From CAYVZU01 sp964455935 (GTDB lineage: Bacteria; Fibrobacterota; CAYVZU01): 64,000 bases of DNA. Below are positions 50,283-60,032 of the stretch, one piece after another (positions within the stretch are counted from its first letter, which is position 1; each line of letters begins with the position of its first letter). The stretch covers positions 1 through 64,000 of the forward strand of contig CAYVZU010000005.1 in NCBI GenBank assembly GCA_964455935.1. The letters are read 5' to 3'. A program made the translations under genes and the position numbers. The notes beneath the pieces are model-generated. The model was not told the origin of the DNA. It made no database searches and worked only from the letters and a program-made list of their open reading frames with translations.

Positions 50283-51617
50283 TCAGTCAATTTCCACCTC
50301 CTGGCGGACATCGATTTTGCCGGTTACGGCAGCGAAAATTAGGGCGGTCCGGTAATCTTGCAGACGCTGGATGGAGTCTGCCACTTTCTGAGTGAGGATG
50401 CAAGTTAGTGAGGTTCTCTCTTGAAGTGTGGAAGTGATGGCATCCTGCTCTGTGCGCGGTGGAACAGGAAACAGCGTATTGGCGATGAGATCAAATTCGA
50501 GGCTCTCAACGGTGGCACCTTCCTTACGCCATGCGCAGAGAAGCTGATTTTGGTTGCCTTGAACGAAGAAGGAAAAGTATGCAGAGTTGAAGTTTGAGCC
50601 GAGGGGAATAATACCCTTAATATCTTGATTAATGGCGACTTCTCTTGTGCAGACAGCAACTGGAATCGTGTGCCTGAGAATGCCAGACCTTGCTACTAGT
50701 AATGCAGAACCAGCGGGTATCACGTTTGTTGCAGATTGCCTTATTGCTTCCGCTGTAATATGGTCTTCGGTATCCATAAGGACATGGGTTTTCATGTCCT
50801 TTGAAGAAACCCATGGTATATCTCCATTCCAAAGAGACAAATTGGACGTTGGCGGCGTGCCCCCACTTATAAAATGAACCAGGTATTTAAGGCGTCTTAG
50901 GGGCCAATGTTTCGGCACCTGTCCCAACCATTCCACCCCCGAGTCCTTCATTTTCACATCCGGATCCAGCCCCTTGGTAACGGCCTGGCTGATGAGCGCG
51001 GCCCGTTTCTTCTGAAGAAGAGCGATTTGTTCCTGCTTCTTGCCAATGAGGGCATCAATCTTTTCGGTCTCGCGGTCGAGGAAAGCGGCAATAACGTTTT
51101 GCTCAGAGTGAGGTGGTACAATAATTGAAACTGAGCCAAGTTCTTCAGCGTTCAGGTGCGGCTGTGCGGCGCGAAGACTCTCAAGAATCATCTGGTCGTT
51201 AAGTATATAGCTGCTTAGGAGGCAATATGACACGAACTTTGGTTCGTAACCTTGGACGCGAAGAACCATGTCATATCCGGCAATGCTACCTGCAATTGAT
51301 GCGGGTACTATGGCCGAATCGCCGGTATAGGCTCCGCTCCGGACAACGAGAATGTCATTTTCCCTTAATACAGGATCTCTTGCCCAGGGTATGTCGTTAG
51401 GATCGACCCTAACGAGCTTCTCTGTCAAGATTGAACCCGCATCAATGTCAGTGGCGCGGACAAAAGGCACCCCGTCGTCTTTGGGGGCGGGTGGTTCCCC
51501 CAAGCCATATTTGATTGACCCGAGGTACTTAACGCGAGATTGGATCCAATGCGAAGGAATGACAGGCACACACGGTATCGAGGATGGTTTGGTCGAAGGG
51601 TAAGATCTCGTCCTCAT
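50283..51617 (-). CDS. hsdS: Type I restriction enzyme specificity subunit
   Basis: A 444-residue S subunit with two target-recognition domains and two conserved helical spacers. The first half opens PSIPCVPVIPSHWIQSRVKY and its spacer contains FLDRETEKIDALIGKKQEQI; the second repeats the pattern with DSGVEWLGQVPKHWPLRRLK. The duplicated SHW/KHW openings and the coiled-coil FLDRETEKID are hallmarks. The DNA target cannot be predicted from sequence. G+C content is visibly lower than in neighbouring housekeeping genes. Confidence 0.95.
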   Translation of the reverse strand: MRTRSYPSTKPSSIPCVPVIPSHWIQSRVKYLGSIKYGLGEPPAPKDDGVPFVRATDIDAGSILTEKLVRVDPNDIPWARDPVLRENDILVVRSGAYTGDSAIVPASIAGSIAGYDMVLRVQGYEPKFVSYCLLSSYILNDQMILESLRAAQPHLNAEELGSVSIIVPPHSEQNVIAAFLDRETEKIDALIGKKQEQIALLQKKRAALISQAVTKGLDPDVKMKDSGVEWLGQVPKHWPLRRLKYLVHFISGGTPPTSNLSLWNGDIPWVSSKDMKTHVLMDTEDHITAEAIRQSATNVIPAGSALLVARSGILRHTIPVAVCTREVAINQDIKGIIPLGSNFNSAYFSFFVQGNQNQLLCAWRKEGATVESLEFDLIANTLFPVPPRTEQDAITSTLQERTSLTCILTQKVADSIQRLQDYRTALIFAAVTGKIDVRQEVEID

Positions 51618-51701
51618 CCTGCCACCCTTCTACGCATAACTTCGGTGTCAAAAGTTGAAAGGACTCGCATTTTGTCAGACCCGAGTAGATAAATTAGGGC
51701 G

Positions 51702-51750
51702 CTAAAGTAAAACACAGAATCCCATATTTTACTTTAGGTCGCCAAAGTAA
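51702..51750. promoter_or_regulatory. Three-half-site operator-like element before hsdS
   Basis: CTAAAGTAAAA (51702-51712) and TTTTACTTTAG (51727-51737) are exact 11-base inverted repeats with a 14-base loop. A third half-site, GCCAAAGTAAC (51741-51751), repeats the first in direct orientation (GCTAAAGTAA). It sits between hsdS and the HicA-like gene and is a candidate binding site for a small DNA-binding protein or a promoter control element. Confidence 0.55.
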
Positions 51751-51765
51751 CATATGAGACAAGAA

Positions 51766-52044
51766 CTACACTGCGCCTTGCTGTTTAAGCAGACTCTCAT
51801 ATTCCGGCTGGCCCAGGGGGCACTCGATAAGCTTGCTGAACAAAGGCTTTGTCAGCTTGCATTGTCTTGCCATTTGTGCCAGCAGGTCATCCGAAATTTC
51901 TTTGTGCGAATGGCTGGTCTTTGTCAGGACAATGCTTTTCAATCCGCCAAGCGTGTAATAAACGAAGAAGTGATGATCGCTGTCTCTCTGTCTAAAGCCC
52001 TTCTTAAGCAGCGCCGCCTCGATTTCCTTTCTATCGCGTGTCAT
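51766..52044 (-). CDS. Small HicA-like protein in the restriction locus
   Basis: A 92-residue protein. The order helix (KEIEAALLKKGF), strand with tandem histidines (SDHHFFVYY, H24-H25), strand (GGLKSIVLTKTS) and helices recalls the HicA mRNA-interferase fold, where a histidine in a GSHH context is essential. Here the residues before the histidines are D-S-D rather than G-S, and the C-terminal 35 residues are longer than in HicA. Its start overlaps the stop of the 354-residue gene before it by 4 bases (ATGA), a toxin-antitoxin-like arrangement. It may instead regulate the modification enzyme. HicA membership is a guess from motif shape. Confidence 0.5.
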   Translation of the reverse strand: MTRDRKEIEAALLKKGFRQRDSDHHFFVYYTLGGLKSIVLTKTSHSHKEISDDLLAQMARQCKLTKPLFSKLIECPLGQPEYESLLKQQGAV

Positions 52045-53105
52045 TCATGTATCTCCTCAATTGCTTCCAAAAGGCGCTTCTTAAGTTCCTTTGCGGGTTC
52101 CGTAAGGTTCGAATCGGATTCTCTGGCGTATTCAATCCACAGTGCCCTTATCTGTTCTTCGATCTCGTCAAGGAGTCCGGTCCGGGTGGAAGCGGAAACA
52201 TCTATGCCAAGGCCGGTGGATTGCAGGCACAGCAACTGCAAGCTTTCACTCTGGTCCGGCTTGAGAACAAGCGGTTTTTTGAATCTGAGCTTGCCCTTCT
52301 TGAACGGGACCTCCGTTACGGTGAAATCGGAAAGGTCCACAGCCGATATGTCCTCTACTTCGATTATTTCCTTAATTTGGCCATCTTCGAAGAGAACCAC
52401 TTTGCCCGTGACTTGAACCAGGTCTCGTCGATTCTCTATCAGCGCAATTTCCAAAGACTCATCGTAAGAGCACTGAAGAATTTTCTGCGTTTCCGGGTAT
52501 TGGATGCTTATCAAACGTTTGGCAAAATCCATTGCATGCAAATACCCTGTAACGGTTTGCGGGACCGTTGTATCTTGACGGTGAACGAGGAATTCCTTCA
52601 CATTCTTCTGAGTGGCTGCGGTAAGAACAATCTCGTTTGAAGGCCGTGATGCCACCGTTCGAGATAGCCCGATCTTCCATTGTGCACCGGGCTTAGGTAG
52701 CAGGCTCTTAAATGCTTCAACAACTCTGTACTTGCATTCTGTGCTCCGAAAAATCCCTTTTAGAGATTCCTGCAGACCGGACGCAATCGATTCTGCGCAG
52801 ATTTCAAGTTTACCTGCGACATCTTGAATCTTTTGAGGAGCAAACAGACTACCGGAGGGATCACCAAGCTGCAATGGCAATGCGTAGCTGCCGATGCGTG
52901 GTATTCCACATTTCAGAACATAGGTCCGTTTAATCTCCGCCGAAGCTTTGGCACGTTCTCGAACTTCAATACCCTCATTGTCCATAGCGATAAGCTGTAC
53001 TGCTTTTTGTAATCCGTTGAGGACTTGAATGAGAACCTCTGAGTCAATGGTGTTCTCGTCCCGGTCTGTGTCGAACAAACGGAGATCAAATCTTTCTTGA
53101 GACAT
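52041..53105 (-). CDS. Unknown 354-residue protein between hsdM and hsdS
   Basis: I do not recognise this protein. It starts MSQERFDLRLFDTDRDENTI and has no signal peptide, membrane segment or nucleotide-binding loop. Residues 1-80 alternate strands and helices; the middle (RPSNEIVLTAATQKNVKEFL) and the part after residue 200 (EIALIENRRDLVQVTGKVVL, VEDISAVDLSDFTVTEVPFK) look like a beta-rich domain with repeated acidic strands. It is coupled by a 4-base overlap to the HicA-like gene. An accessory or anti-toxin role in the restriction locus is suggested by position only. Confidence 0.55.
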   Translation of the reverse strand: MSQERFDLRLFDTDRDENTIDSEVLIQVLNGLQKAVQLIAMDNEGIEVRERAKASAEIKRTYVLKCGIPRIGSYALPLQLGDPSGSLFAPQKIQDVAGKLEICAESIASGLQESLKGIFRSTECKYRVVEAFKSLLPKPGAQWKIGLSRTVASRPSNEIVLTAATQKNVKEFLVHRQDTTVPQTVTGYLHAMDFAKRLISIQYPETQKILQCSYDESLEIALIENRRDLVQVTGKVVLFEDGQIKEIIEVEDISAVDLSDFTVTEVPFKKGKLRFKKPLVLKPDQSESLQLLCLQSTGLGIDVSASTRTGLLDEIEEQIRALWIEYARESDSNLTEPAKELKKRLLEAIEEIHE

Positions 53106-53187
53106 CCCATGCCACCTCTGGTGTTTCTACTGGTAATCTCGGTACATTAAGGAATTTACATTAATATGGTCGTGTGTGCAGCCATCT

Positions 53188-55203
53188 TCAAATGCTTCCT
53201 GTGAGCATATCCGATATTTCCTTCTCAATCCTTCTCAAATCCGCCTCTATTTTTTCCAGCGGTTCCGGTGGCTCATATTTGTAGAAGTACCTGTTGAAAT
53301 TGATCTCATAGCCCACCTTGGTCTTGGTCTCGTCAACCCACGCGTCCGGCACATGGGGCAAAACCTCGCGCTTCATGTATTCCCCAATAGCCTCTTTTAG
53401 AGGAACATTCTCATAATCTCGGAGATCGGGATCCGGCTCCGGATTTCCTTCCGAGTCAAGGCAAACATCAGCAGACGGATCACGCTCGGACAATGCATCC
53501 ATAAAACCCTTGAAGAGCGGAGTGGGAACGGTGATGTCGGCTTTCTTGAAAGCCTGCTTAAGCAAAGAACGGAAGTTTTCTCGGTTCTTGTGCGTTTGGC
53601 CGTTTTTAAGGGTCGAGAGCACGGCAAGTATGGATTCCTGCTCCTCACGGCCGGCCGCTTCTTCATCAGCTTTGGCTTTGACGCTCTTTTTCTTTCTGCT
53701 CCCGGCCAGCGCCCCGAACGCGGGTAGCACCTTCACGCGCTCCAAACGCTCATCCGTAATCGCAAAATTCAGTTTCAGGGGTCGTTCCACGGTGATCCGG
53801 CGGAATCCAAAATCCTCATTATCGAAAATCTTCACGTTCGGCCCATCCTTAAAATCCCCATGCAGCCGAACGATTTCGTCAATATGCGCTTGGGTAATCT
53901 GATTTCGCTTGTTGCCAAGGCTCTTCCGCATCTTCTGGAAGTGGTTTGCCGCATCGATAAGCTGAATCTTGCCCCGGCGCTGTTTCTCTTTACGGTTGGT
54001 CACGATCCACAGGTAGGTACTTATTCCCGTATTGTAGAAAAGTTGATCCGGCAGCGCCACAATCGCCTCCAGCCAGTCGCTCTCAATAATCCACTGCCGA
54101 ATATTGCTCTCGCCGGAACCTGCGGAGCCAGTGAAGAGGGGCGACCCATTAAATACGATCGCCAGACGGGTACCGCCTTCGGCAAAAGGTTTCATTTTGC
54201 TGATCATGTGTTGGAGGAACAAGAAGGAACCATCGTTTATGCGCGGAAGGCCCGCTCCAAATCTTCCATCGAACCCCCGTTCCTGAAATTCCTTCTCGAC
54301 AAAATCCTTTTCCGGTTTCCATTCCACACCAAAGGGCGGGTTGGCCAGCATATAGTCGAACTTCTTGCCCGGAAAGTGGTCCTCTGTGAAGCTGTTGCCA
54401 AAACGAATATTGTCGATGTTCTGACCTTTAATCATCATATCCGAGCCGCACACAGCGTACGCCTGATCATTGTAGTCCTGCCCGAATACCTCCAAAGCCC
54501 CGTCCGGATTATGTTCGCGCAAATACTCCTCCGAAACCGAAAGCATTCCGCCGGTACCGCAGGCTGGATCGTATAAGGTTCGGATCGCACCTTTTTTCGT
54601 GAGGGTGTCGTCATCCGGCGAAAAGATTAGATCCACCATCAGCCGGATTACTTCGCGTGGCGTGAAATGATCACCGGCTTCTTCATTGCTGGCTTCATTA
54701 AAGCGCCGAATAAGTTCCTCAAAAATGTACCCCATCTCCAGGTTCGAAACCGTGTCCGGGTGAAGGTCGATCTCACAGAACTTGGAAACCACAAGATATA
54801 GCCTGTTGTGCTTTTCCAGATTGGCGATATGCTCTTCGAACTTGAAATGGTCGATGATCTCTCTGGCGCGGGACGAGAACTTCTTGATGTAATGAAGCAG
54901 GTTCGTCCCGATGTTATTGGGATCACCTTTGAGTGTTTCAAATGTGAAGCGGCTTGTATTGTAGAACGTCTGTCCGGCCGCGCGTAGAAGAATTCTTTCC
55001 GCCCCGGCTTCATTGAGCTTCCCGCCTTTGAGTTCCTTTGCTTTGGCGAGTACTTTTTCCTTTGTCGGTTCAAGAACGCAATCCAGTCGCCGCAGAACCG
55101 TCATCGGCAGCATTACATCCTTGTATTGGTTGGGCCGATACGGCCCGCGAATCAGGTCTGCAACAGACCAGATGAAGTTGACTTTATCGCCGAAGTTGGT
55201 CAA
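53188..55203 (-). CDS. hsdM: Type I restriction enzyme modification subunit (N6-adenine methyltransferase)
   Basis: Methylates adenine in the target. The 671 residues include an N-terminal helical domain, the SAM loop DPACGTGGM at 212-220 and the catalytic NPPF at 288-291. The C-terminal extension after residue 470 is rich in lysine and glutamate (AKADEEAAGREEQESILAVL), which makes it longer than the common 500-residue HsdM, but a final segment (YEINFNRYFYKYEPPEPLEK) is typical of the class. The gene order M, two unknowns, S, R, all on one strand, is a complete if interrupted system. Confidence 0.94.
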   Translation of the reverse strand: MTNFGDKVNFIWSVADLIRGPYRPNQYKDVMLPMTVLRRLDCVLEPTKEKVLAKAKELKGGKLNEAGAERILLRAAGQTFYNTSRFTFETLKGDPNNIGTNLLHYIKKFSSRAREIIDHFKFEEHIANLEKHNRLYLVVSKFCEIDLHPDTVSNLEMGYIFEELIRRFNEASNEEAGDHFTPREVIRLMVDLIFSPDDDTLTKKGAIRTLYDPACGTGGMLSVSEEYLREHNPDGALEVFGQDYNDQAYAVCGSDMMIKGQNIDNIRFGNSFTEDHFPGKKFDYMLANPPFGVEWKPEKDFVEKEFQERGFDGRFGAGLPRINDGSFLFLQHMISKMKPFAEGGTRLAIVFNGSPLFTGSAGSGESNIRQWIIESDWLEAIVALPDQLFYNTGISTYLWIVTNRKEKQRRGKIQLIDAANHFQKMRKSLGNKRNQITQAHIDEIVRLHGDFKDGPNVKIFDNEDFGFRRITVERPLKLNFAITDERLERVKVLPAFGALAGSRKKKSVKAKADEEAAGREEQESILAVLSTLKNGQTHKNRENFRSLLKQAFKKADITVPTPLFKGFMDALSERDPSADVCLDSEGNPEPDPDLRDYENVPLKEAIGEYMKREVLPHVPDAWVDETKTKVGYEINFNRYFYKYEPPEPLEKIEADLRRIEKEISDMLTGSI

Positions 55204-55256
55204 AGAAGTATGTCCCTTCTATGTGGCCGTGGGGATATTCAACGCCTTGCTGTGGG

Positions 55257-58200
55257 TTAATTGAGCTTAAACCCGCGGATGCGAAAAGCCGTGGCGATCT
55301 TTTCCCGTTTTCCGCCGGCGCCCCGCACCTTCAGTTTCACATAATACGTTCCATTGGCCAGGTGAAAACCCGAGGCATCGGTTCCATCCCATTCCACCTC
55401 GTGATAACCGATCAGGTTGCCGCCAAACAGGTCGATCAGATTCCAGGAACGCAAGGGCCGCCCGGCGATCGAAAAAACCTGGAGCGTGGCCTCCTGGCAG
55501 GCATCGGTCAGGACGAATGTGATCTGGGTCTTGTCCGCGAATGGGTTGGGGTAGTTCGCCAAAAACCGAATTGCGAGCTGATCGCCGAGTTGGAAGGCAA
55601 TTCGCCGCTCGGTGTAGTTCCCGTTGACATCGGCCGCGCGAATGAACAAGGAATCGGTCCCGCGGCCCGCAAGCGGCAGATAGCTTCCGGTGAGAATCAG
55701 GGGGTTGGTACCGGGATAGCCGAAGGACAAACGCGTGCTGTCGGGTGTCGAATTGTTGGCCCGGACCTCGAGAGTGGAGCTATCCACACCGGCATCGTCG
55801 GTAATCTGGAAGTCGATCGGATATCCGATCGGGATATAGTCGGTGAAAAGAATCGGTTGGCCGTGGCAGGAGACCTCGATGCGGGGGCCGGCAACATCAA
55901 TCCGCTGCCCGGCGCAGAATTCGGAGAAGGTTGTCGTCTTCAGGACAAGATGACCGTTGTCCAGGCTTCCCCCCTGCCAGATCCAGCGCTGGATCGGTTC
56001 GGACCACCTGAAAACACCCAAATTCTCCCGCAGAGAATCTCCGGGAAGGCGCCCGGAGTCGAGCAGGAACACCAGGCTTAGTTCATGAGCGCCATTGCCC
56101 CAGACTTCCGCCTTGTAAGCCGGGCCGCCGCCGGAGCGAAGGGTCGGGAACCGCATGCCCTGAGCGGAGGCCGGGGTCCGGCCGGCTGTGTCGGTCGAAA
56201 CAAGCGAGGCTAGAACCGGGCCGCCTCCATCGTCTCCCGGAGTTATCGCCGCGTTTCGGTCGATGCTGTAGAGCGTATCGGTCGAGTTTCGGAGTTCTCC
56301 GCGGTTGATTTCGAAGCCTCGGCCCAGCCAGTTGTTGCTCAGGTCAGTCTCGTGGAGGGTTGAATCCGGATTGAGCCAGGCCCAGAATGAAAAGCTCCCC
56401 TGCTGATTTGGAATAGGGAAGAGCAGCGAATCCACACCGCCCGGTTGAAGGCTGTCGAGAGTATCCTGGAAGACCAGCCCCGGATTGCCATCCATCAGAA
56501 GACGAACAGGGGAAGCAGGCACCGTGGCCAGACCCTGGTTGACCACGCGAAGGGCGACCGCCAGGCTGTCAGTACCCGCAAGATCGATCGGCCGCACCGG
56601 CGCAAAGGCCAGATCGGGCAGGCGGGTCATGGGCAAGCTTCGCGCGCGACTCGCAAATACTTGCGAGTCCTGGCTCACAATGCGAAACCGGATCCAGACA
56701 ATGGGGTCCTGCGAATCGCCGGGCCGGGCCACGGAGAACGAGTCGCTTTGGAAAAGAGTGTCCGCAAGGCGGCTCATGGCGATTTCGCGATAGGTCGTGT
56801 GGATCCCGTCCCCGCCCGTCCCAACCAAGAGAGTCATGGCCACAACCGAATCGGACGGATGCTCGAATGTGCTGGCCGCGATCCGCAGGCTCTGAAACCA
56901 CGCCGGCTCGGATGGAACGGTGGAGATCCGGCCGATTCGAAATAAGTTCTTGGAAAAAGTAAGGACCCCTTTGGCGTCCGCGGTTTCGTTCCAAGCGTAG
57001 GCCCGTACCCGGCCATTGGCGATCAGGGCCTCGGGCTTCAACACAAAATCGGCCCTGAATGAATCGCCTTGCAGCTCGAACGTTTTAGATTGGAGCAGTT
57101 CATCGCCTTCATAGAGTCCCAGGCGAACGTGCCCTCTTGAGAAGCTCGGCACCCGGCCGTTCACCCGGAGGGTTTCCTCCTGAGTCAAATGGCGCAGGGG
57201 GCTGGACAGTTCCAGATCGGCCGGTGTCCAGTTCATGGACGTGAGTGGGTCGCCCAGCAGATTGTACTGCTTGGTAATGACCGCCATGCGAGACCCGTAT
57301 TTTGACAGGAGTCCGAGCTCCGCGTTAAACGTGATCTCGCCCAGGCGAGCGGGCTTGTTGTGGATCGCCTGGGTCATCGTCTCCAAAGCAAGCTTCTCAT
57401 CGGCCTGGAGATTTACATAACCGGCCGCTCCATAGAACGAAAGCGCTCCCCGCCCCGGAGCACGGAGCAGTTCCTCGCCCAACGATGGATAAAACGCGCT
57501 CTCGAAAAAACCCGTCAGGCATGTGAAACTGAAAATGAACGGCAGCCGGTCGGCGTTGCGCATGGACGCAATATCGGAAATTGTGAAGATCTCGGCGTCA
57601 CTCCACACAGCGCCGCCGCCATGGCCGGCAAACGACACCACAGCCGCCCCCGCATCGAGCGCGGCGGCCAGCCGGCTGTGTGATTCATTGGTGTAGTAAT
57701 ACGGCGAAAGCGGGTCGGTATCGACGCGGCCCGTATGAAAGCTTCCGTCCACGATCTCTTCGTTGATCTGCTCGTTGAGCCGGGTAAAGTGCTGTTCGAA
57801 GCCGCCGATAAGGAGCACTTCATCGCGCCAGCGGCGCCGGGGAGGACGCGTTTCATTCACGACGATCTTATCCAGAACGGCCCGCAATTGCGCGGGATCA
57901 TTCACCGGCAGCCTGCCCACAATCAGGTCCGGGTACACATCGTCCCCGCAGACGGTGGCAAACCCGTCATCGTTGGCGGCCGGACCCCAGCGCGGCACCG
58001 AGGATAAGCATGTGGGTACGAAGTTGCGGCCGCCGGAGTTCTTATCATAATCGTGCGTGGTATCGCCAATGATCAGCAGGACCGAGGGGCCGGGCCGGGA
58101 CCACTGGGCAACCGCAAACCGCAGAAAACCCCGGATGGCTTCGGGATCTGGAATGCCATCGTTGAATTCGTTATACACTTTTTCAACATCCACAACTTTC

Positions 58201-60023
58201 ACCCGGAGCCCTTGACGTTGACGGAGTTCCACCAGGGGCCACAGTGAGTCGATGAAAGACCCATGCGTAAGCAGAATGAGATCCGCGGAATTCTGGCCCG
58301 ACCGCAGCGCCCCCGCCGTATCAAGCGTGATTCGATCGACGGCCAGATAGTTATTGCGGGCAATCGCAATGTATTCCCGGTGCCGGTCCAGGCTGTCGTC
58401 GAAAATCAAGCTATACCCGCTGTCGGTTGCGGGCTGGACATAAAAGCCCTCCAGCTTTCGGCCGGCCAGGTCCCAAAGGGTCAGGTCACCGCTCGAAAAA
58501 CCGTCAACACGAAACTGGCGAAAGCCAAGTGTCGTATCGGAGCCGCTCTTGAAGCGGCACACGTTTCCCTCGGCGGTCCGCTGACGCCAGTAGATAAGCT
58601 CCACCCAATTCAGGGCTGTCAAGTCAATATCGGCACTGCCGGCCTTTTGCAGGCTCAACTCAATCTCCCCGGCGGGAATTTCGCTGTTGGGGAAGGCGGC
58701 GCTTTCAAAGATCGCGGACTCTTGGCCGTCCCAAGCAAGAATGGAACCGGTGGCGGATGTCAATTCCTGCTGTGCCAGAAGAAAACGAAGGGTATGGCGC
58801 CCCGTGGAAAGGCCTGCCAGCCCGGCCCGAAAACGCGCCATGTGAAGACCCCTTTGCGGATTCGCGAGGGGTGACGGCGCCGTGAATGTAAAGGTCGTCT
58901 GATCCTTTCGTCCGGCAATACCCCAGATCCAAAGGTCCGACTCCGCCTGACCGGTGTCCAGCAGCGTGGTGTCGAACTGGGCGGTACTGCCGATGAACCG
59001 GACTTCATTGTCATATTCGACATGGAGAGTGTCGAGGAAGGGAGGTGCCAGCGGAACGGACTTATCCTGGTATAGCTGCAGACCGGGATCGCTAAGTGGA
59101 ACCGCGGACTGGGTCGCATAGCGCAACCCCATTGCGCCACCCCACGTGAGCCAATACGTGTTCGAAAACGTAAACTGGGAGAAATAGGATTGCGCACCCC
59201 GGGCCGGAGTACCGAAGAATACGATTCCATCTTCCGGATCGAACCGGCCGTCGGCAGCACCCTCCACCCAGATGGGAATCTCGCGACCACGGCAATGCAG
59301 CCGGAATGTGTTCGGGTTTACCGCCGCGGGCCGAATCCCTGCGGCCTCCAGCTCTCGGTACGACACGCGAACCATGCCTTCTCGAGCGACCTGGATCTTG
59401 GCCCTGATCGTGCCGGCGGCAGGCCCGGTTGCCGCTGTCTTGGGTATTTCCGGCCGGGAGCGAAACGCTTTGGCCTGTTCATAGTTGGTCAGCAATCCGG
59501 CAAATTGGTTTTCAAACACCCCCGCGTCCGTTCCGGACACGACGGCGACCTTGGCGGCGGCCATCCCCCACTGGACGGAAAGAATTGCACGCCGCGCGAA
59601 CAGCAGTTGTCCGTTCTGCAACCGGTATGGATAGAAAAAAACAGAGGCAATCCGCTGGCTGCGCACCCAGCCGGTCTCGCCAATCCGGCATTGGCCGCCG
59701 TTGGGCAGATCGCGGGGGGCTTTGACTCCGGTTTCGGACCAATCGACCGACAGGAGCGACACCGTTGGGGAGGCCAGGGCCGGAATTCCCAATACGGCGG
59801 CATGGAAGATCTCGCCCGTTTCCGGGTCCTTTCCGCATCCGGAAAAGGACAGCTCGCCATCCGGCTCCAAAAGGGTGAAAGCGATCTGCGCTCCGGAAGG
59901 ACTTGAGCCCATGATGGTGATCTCGCTCCAGGATGCCCCATGGAGCAATAGAAGCACGAATCCCGCGCAGCGAAGAACCGGAGACATCCTCCAGCGCAAG
60001 CCTTGTTTTGTTATAGGCAGCAT
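55257..60023 (-). CDS. Gingipain-type C25 peptidase with type IX-like C-terminal sorting domain (PorU-like)
   Basis: A 1,588-residue secreted protein. The start ATG at 60023 has GGGAAGGG upstream; an ATG at 59987 would also leave a signal peptide (CAGFVLLLLHGASWS). After an N-terminal beta-rich prodomain comes the caspase-like C25 fold with catalytic H801 (VSFAGHGGGAVW) and C835 (FSFTCLTGFFESAF), spaced 34 residues apart as in gingipains. Beyond it are Ig-like and other beta domains, then a C-terminal 95 residues (ANYPNPFADKTQITFVL ... HLANGTYYVKLKV) of the FlgD/type-A sorting kind that targets proteins to type IX secretion. It may process exported proteins as PorU does, or be a surface protease. 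Confidence 0.85.
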   Translation of the reverse strand: MLPITKQGLRWRMSPVLRCAGFVLLLLHGASWSEITIMGSSPSGAQIAFTLLEPDGELSFSGCGKDPETGEIFHAAVLGIPALASPTVSLLSVDWSETGVKAPRDLPNGGQCRIGETGWVRSQRIASVFFYPYRLQNGQLLFARRAILSVQWGMAAAKVAVVSGTDAGVFENQFAGLLTNYEQAKAFRSRPEIPKTAATGPAAGTIRAKIQVAREGMVRVSYRELEAAGIRPAAVNPNTFRLHCRGREIPIWVEGAADGRFDPEDGIVFFGTPARGAQSYFSQFTFSNTYWLTWGGAMGLRYATQSAVPLSDPGLQLYQDKSVPLAPPFLDTLHVEYDNEVRFIGSTAQFDTTLLDTGQAESDLWIWGIAGRKDQTTFTFTAPSPLANPQRGLHMARFRAGLAGLSTGRHTLRFLLAQQELTSATGSILAWDGQESAIFESAAFPNSEIPAGEIELSLQKAGSADIDLTALNWVELIYWRQRTAEGNVCRFKSGSDTTLGFRQFRVDGFSSGDLTLWDLAGRKLEGFYVQPATDSGYSLIFDDSLDRHREYIAIARNNYLAVDRITLDTAGALRSGQNSADLILLTHGSFIDSLWPLVELRQRQGLRVKVVDVEKVYNEFNDGIPDPEAIRGFLRFAVAQWSRPGPSVLLIIGDTTHDYDKNSGGRNFVPTCLSSVPRWGPAANDDGFATVCGDDVYPDLIVGRLPVNDPAQLRAVLDKIVVNETRPPRRRWRDEVLLIGGFEQHFTRLNEQINEEIVDGSFHTGRVDTDPLSPYYYTNESHSRLAAALDAGAAVVSFAGHGGGAVWSDAEIFTISDIASMRNADRLPFIFSFTCLTGFFESAFYPSLGEELLRAPGRGALSFYGAAGYVNLQADEKLALETMTQAIHNKPARLGEITFNAELGLLSKYGSRMAVITKQYNLLGDPLTSMNWTPADLELSSPLRHLTQEETLRVNGRVPSFSRGHVRLGLYEGDELLQSKTFELQGDSFRADFVLKPEALIANGRVRAYAWNETADAKGVLTFSKNLFRIGRISTVPSEPAWFQSLRIAASTFEHPSDSVVAMTLLVGTGGDGIHTTYREIAMSRLADTLFQSDSFSVARPGDSQDPIVWIRFRIVSQDSQVFASRARSLPMTRLPDLAFAPVRPIDLAGTDSLAVALRVVNQGLATVPASPVRLLMDGNPGLVFQDTLDSLQPGGVDSLLFPIPNQQGSFSFWAWLNPDSTLHETDLSNNWLGRGFEINRGELRNSTDTLYSIDRNAAITPGDDGGGPVLASLVSTDTAGRTPASAQGMRFPTLRSGGGPAYKAEVWGNGAHELSLVFLLDSGRLPGDSLRENLGVFRWSEPIQRWIWQGGSLDNGHLVLKTTTFSEFCAGQRIDVAGPRIEVSCHGQPILFTDYIPIGYPIDFQITDDAGVDSSTLEVRANNSTPDSTRLSFGYPGTNPLILTGSYLPLAGRGTDSLFIRAADVNGNYTERRIAFQLGDQLAIRFLANYPNPFADKTQITFVLTDACQEATLQVFSIAGRPLRSWNLIDLFGGNLIGYHEVEWDGTDASGFHLANGTYYVKLKVRGAGGKREKIATAFRIRGFKLN

Positions 60024-60032
60024 GGCCCTTCC

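Noticed and set aside
55200..55260. Possible insertion boundary between the restriction locus and the C25 gene
   Set aside because: No integrase, direct repeat or tRNA target was found; lower G+C alone does not define the edges of an island.
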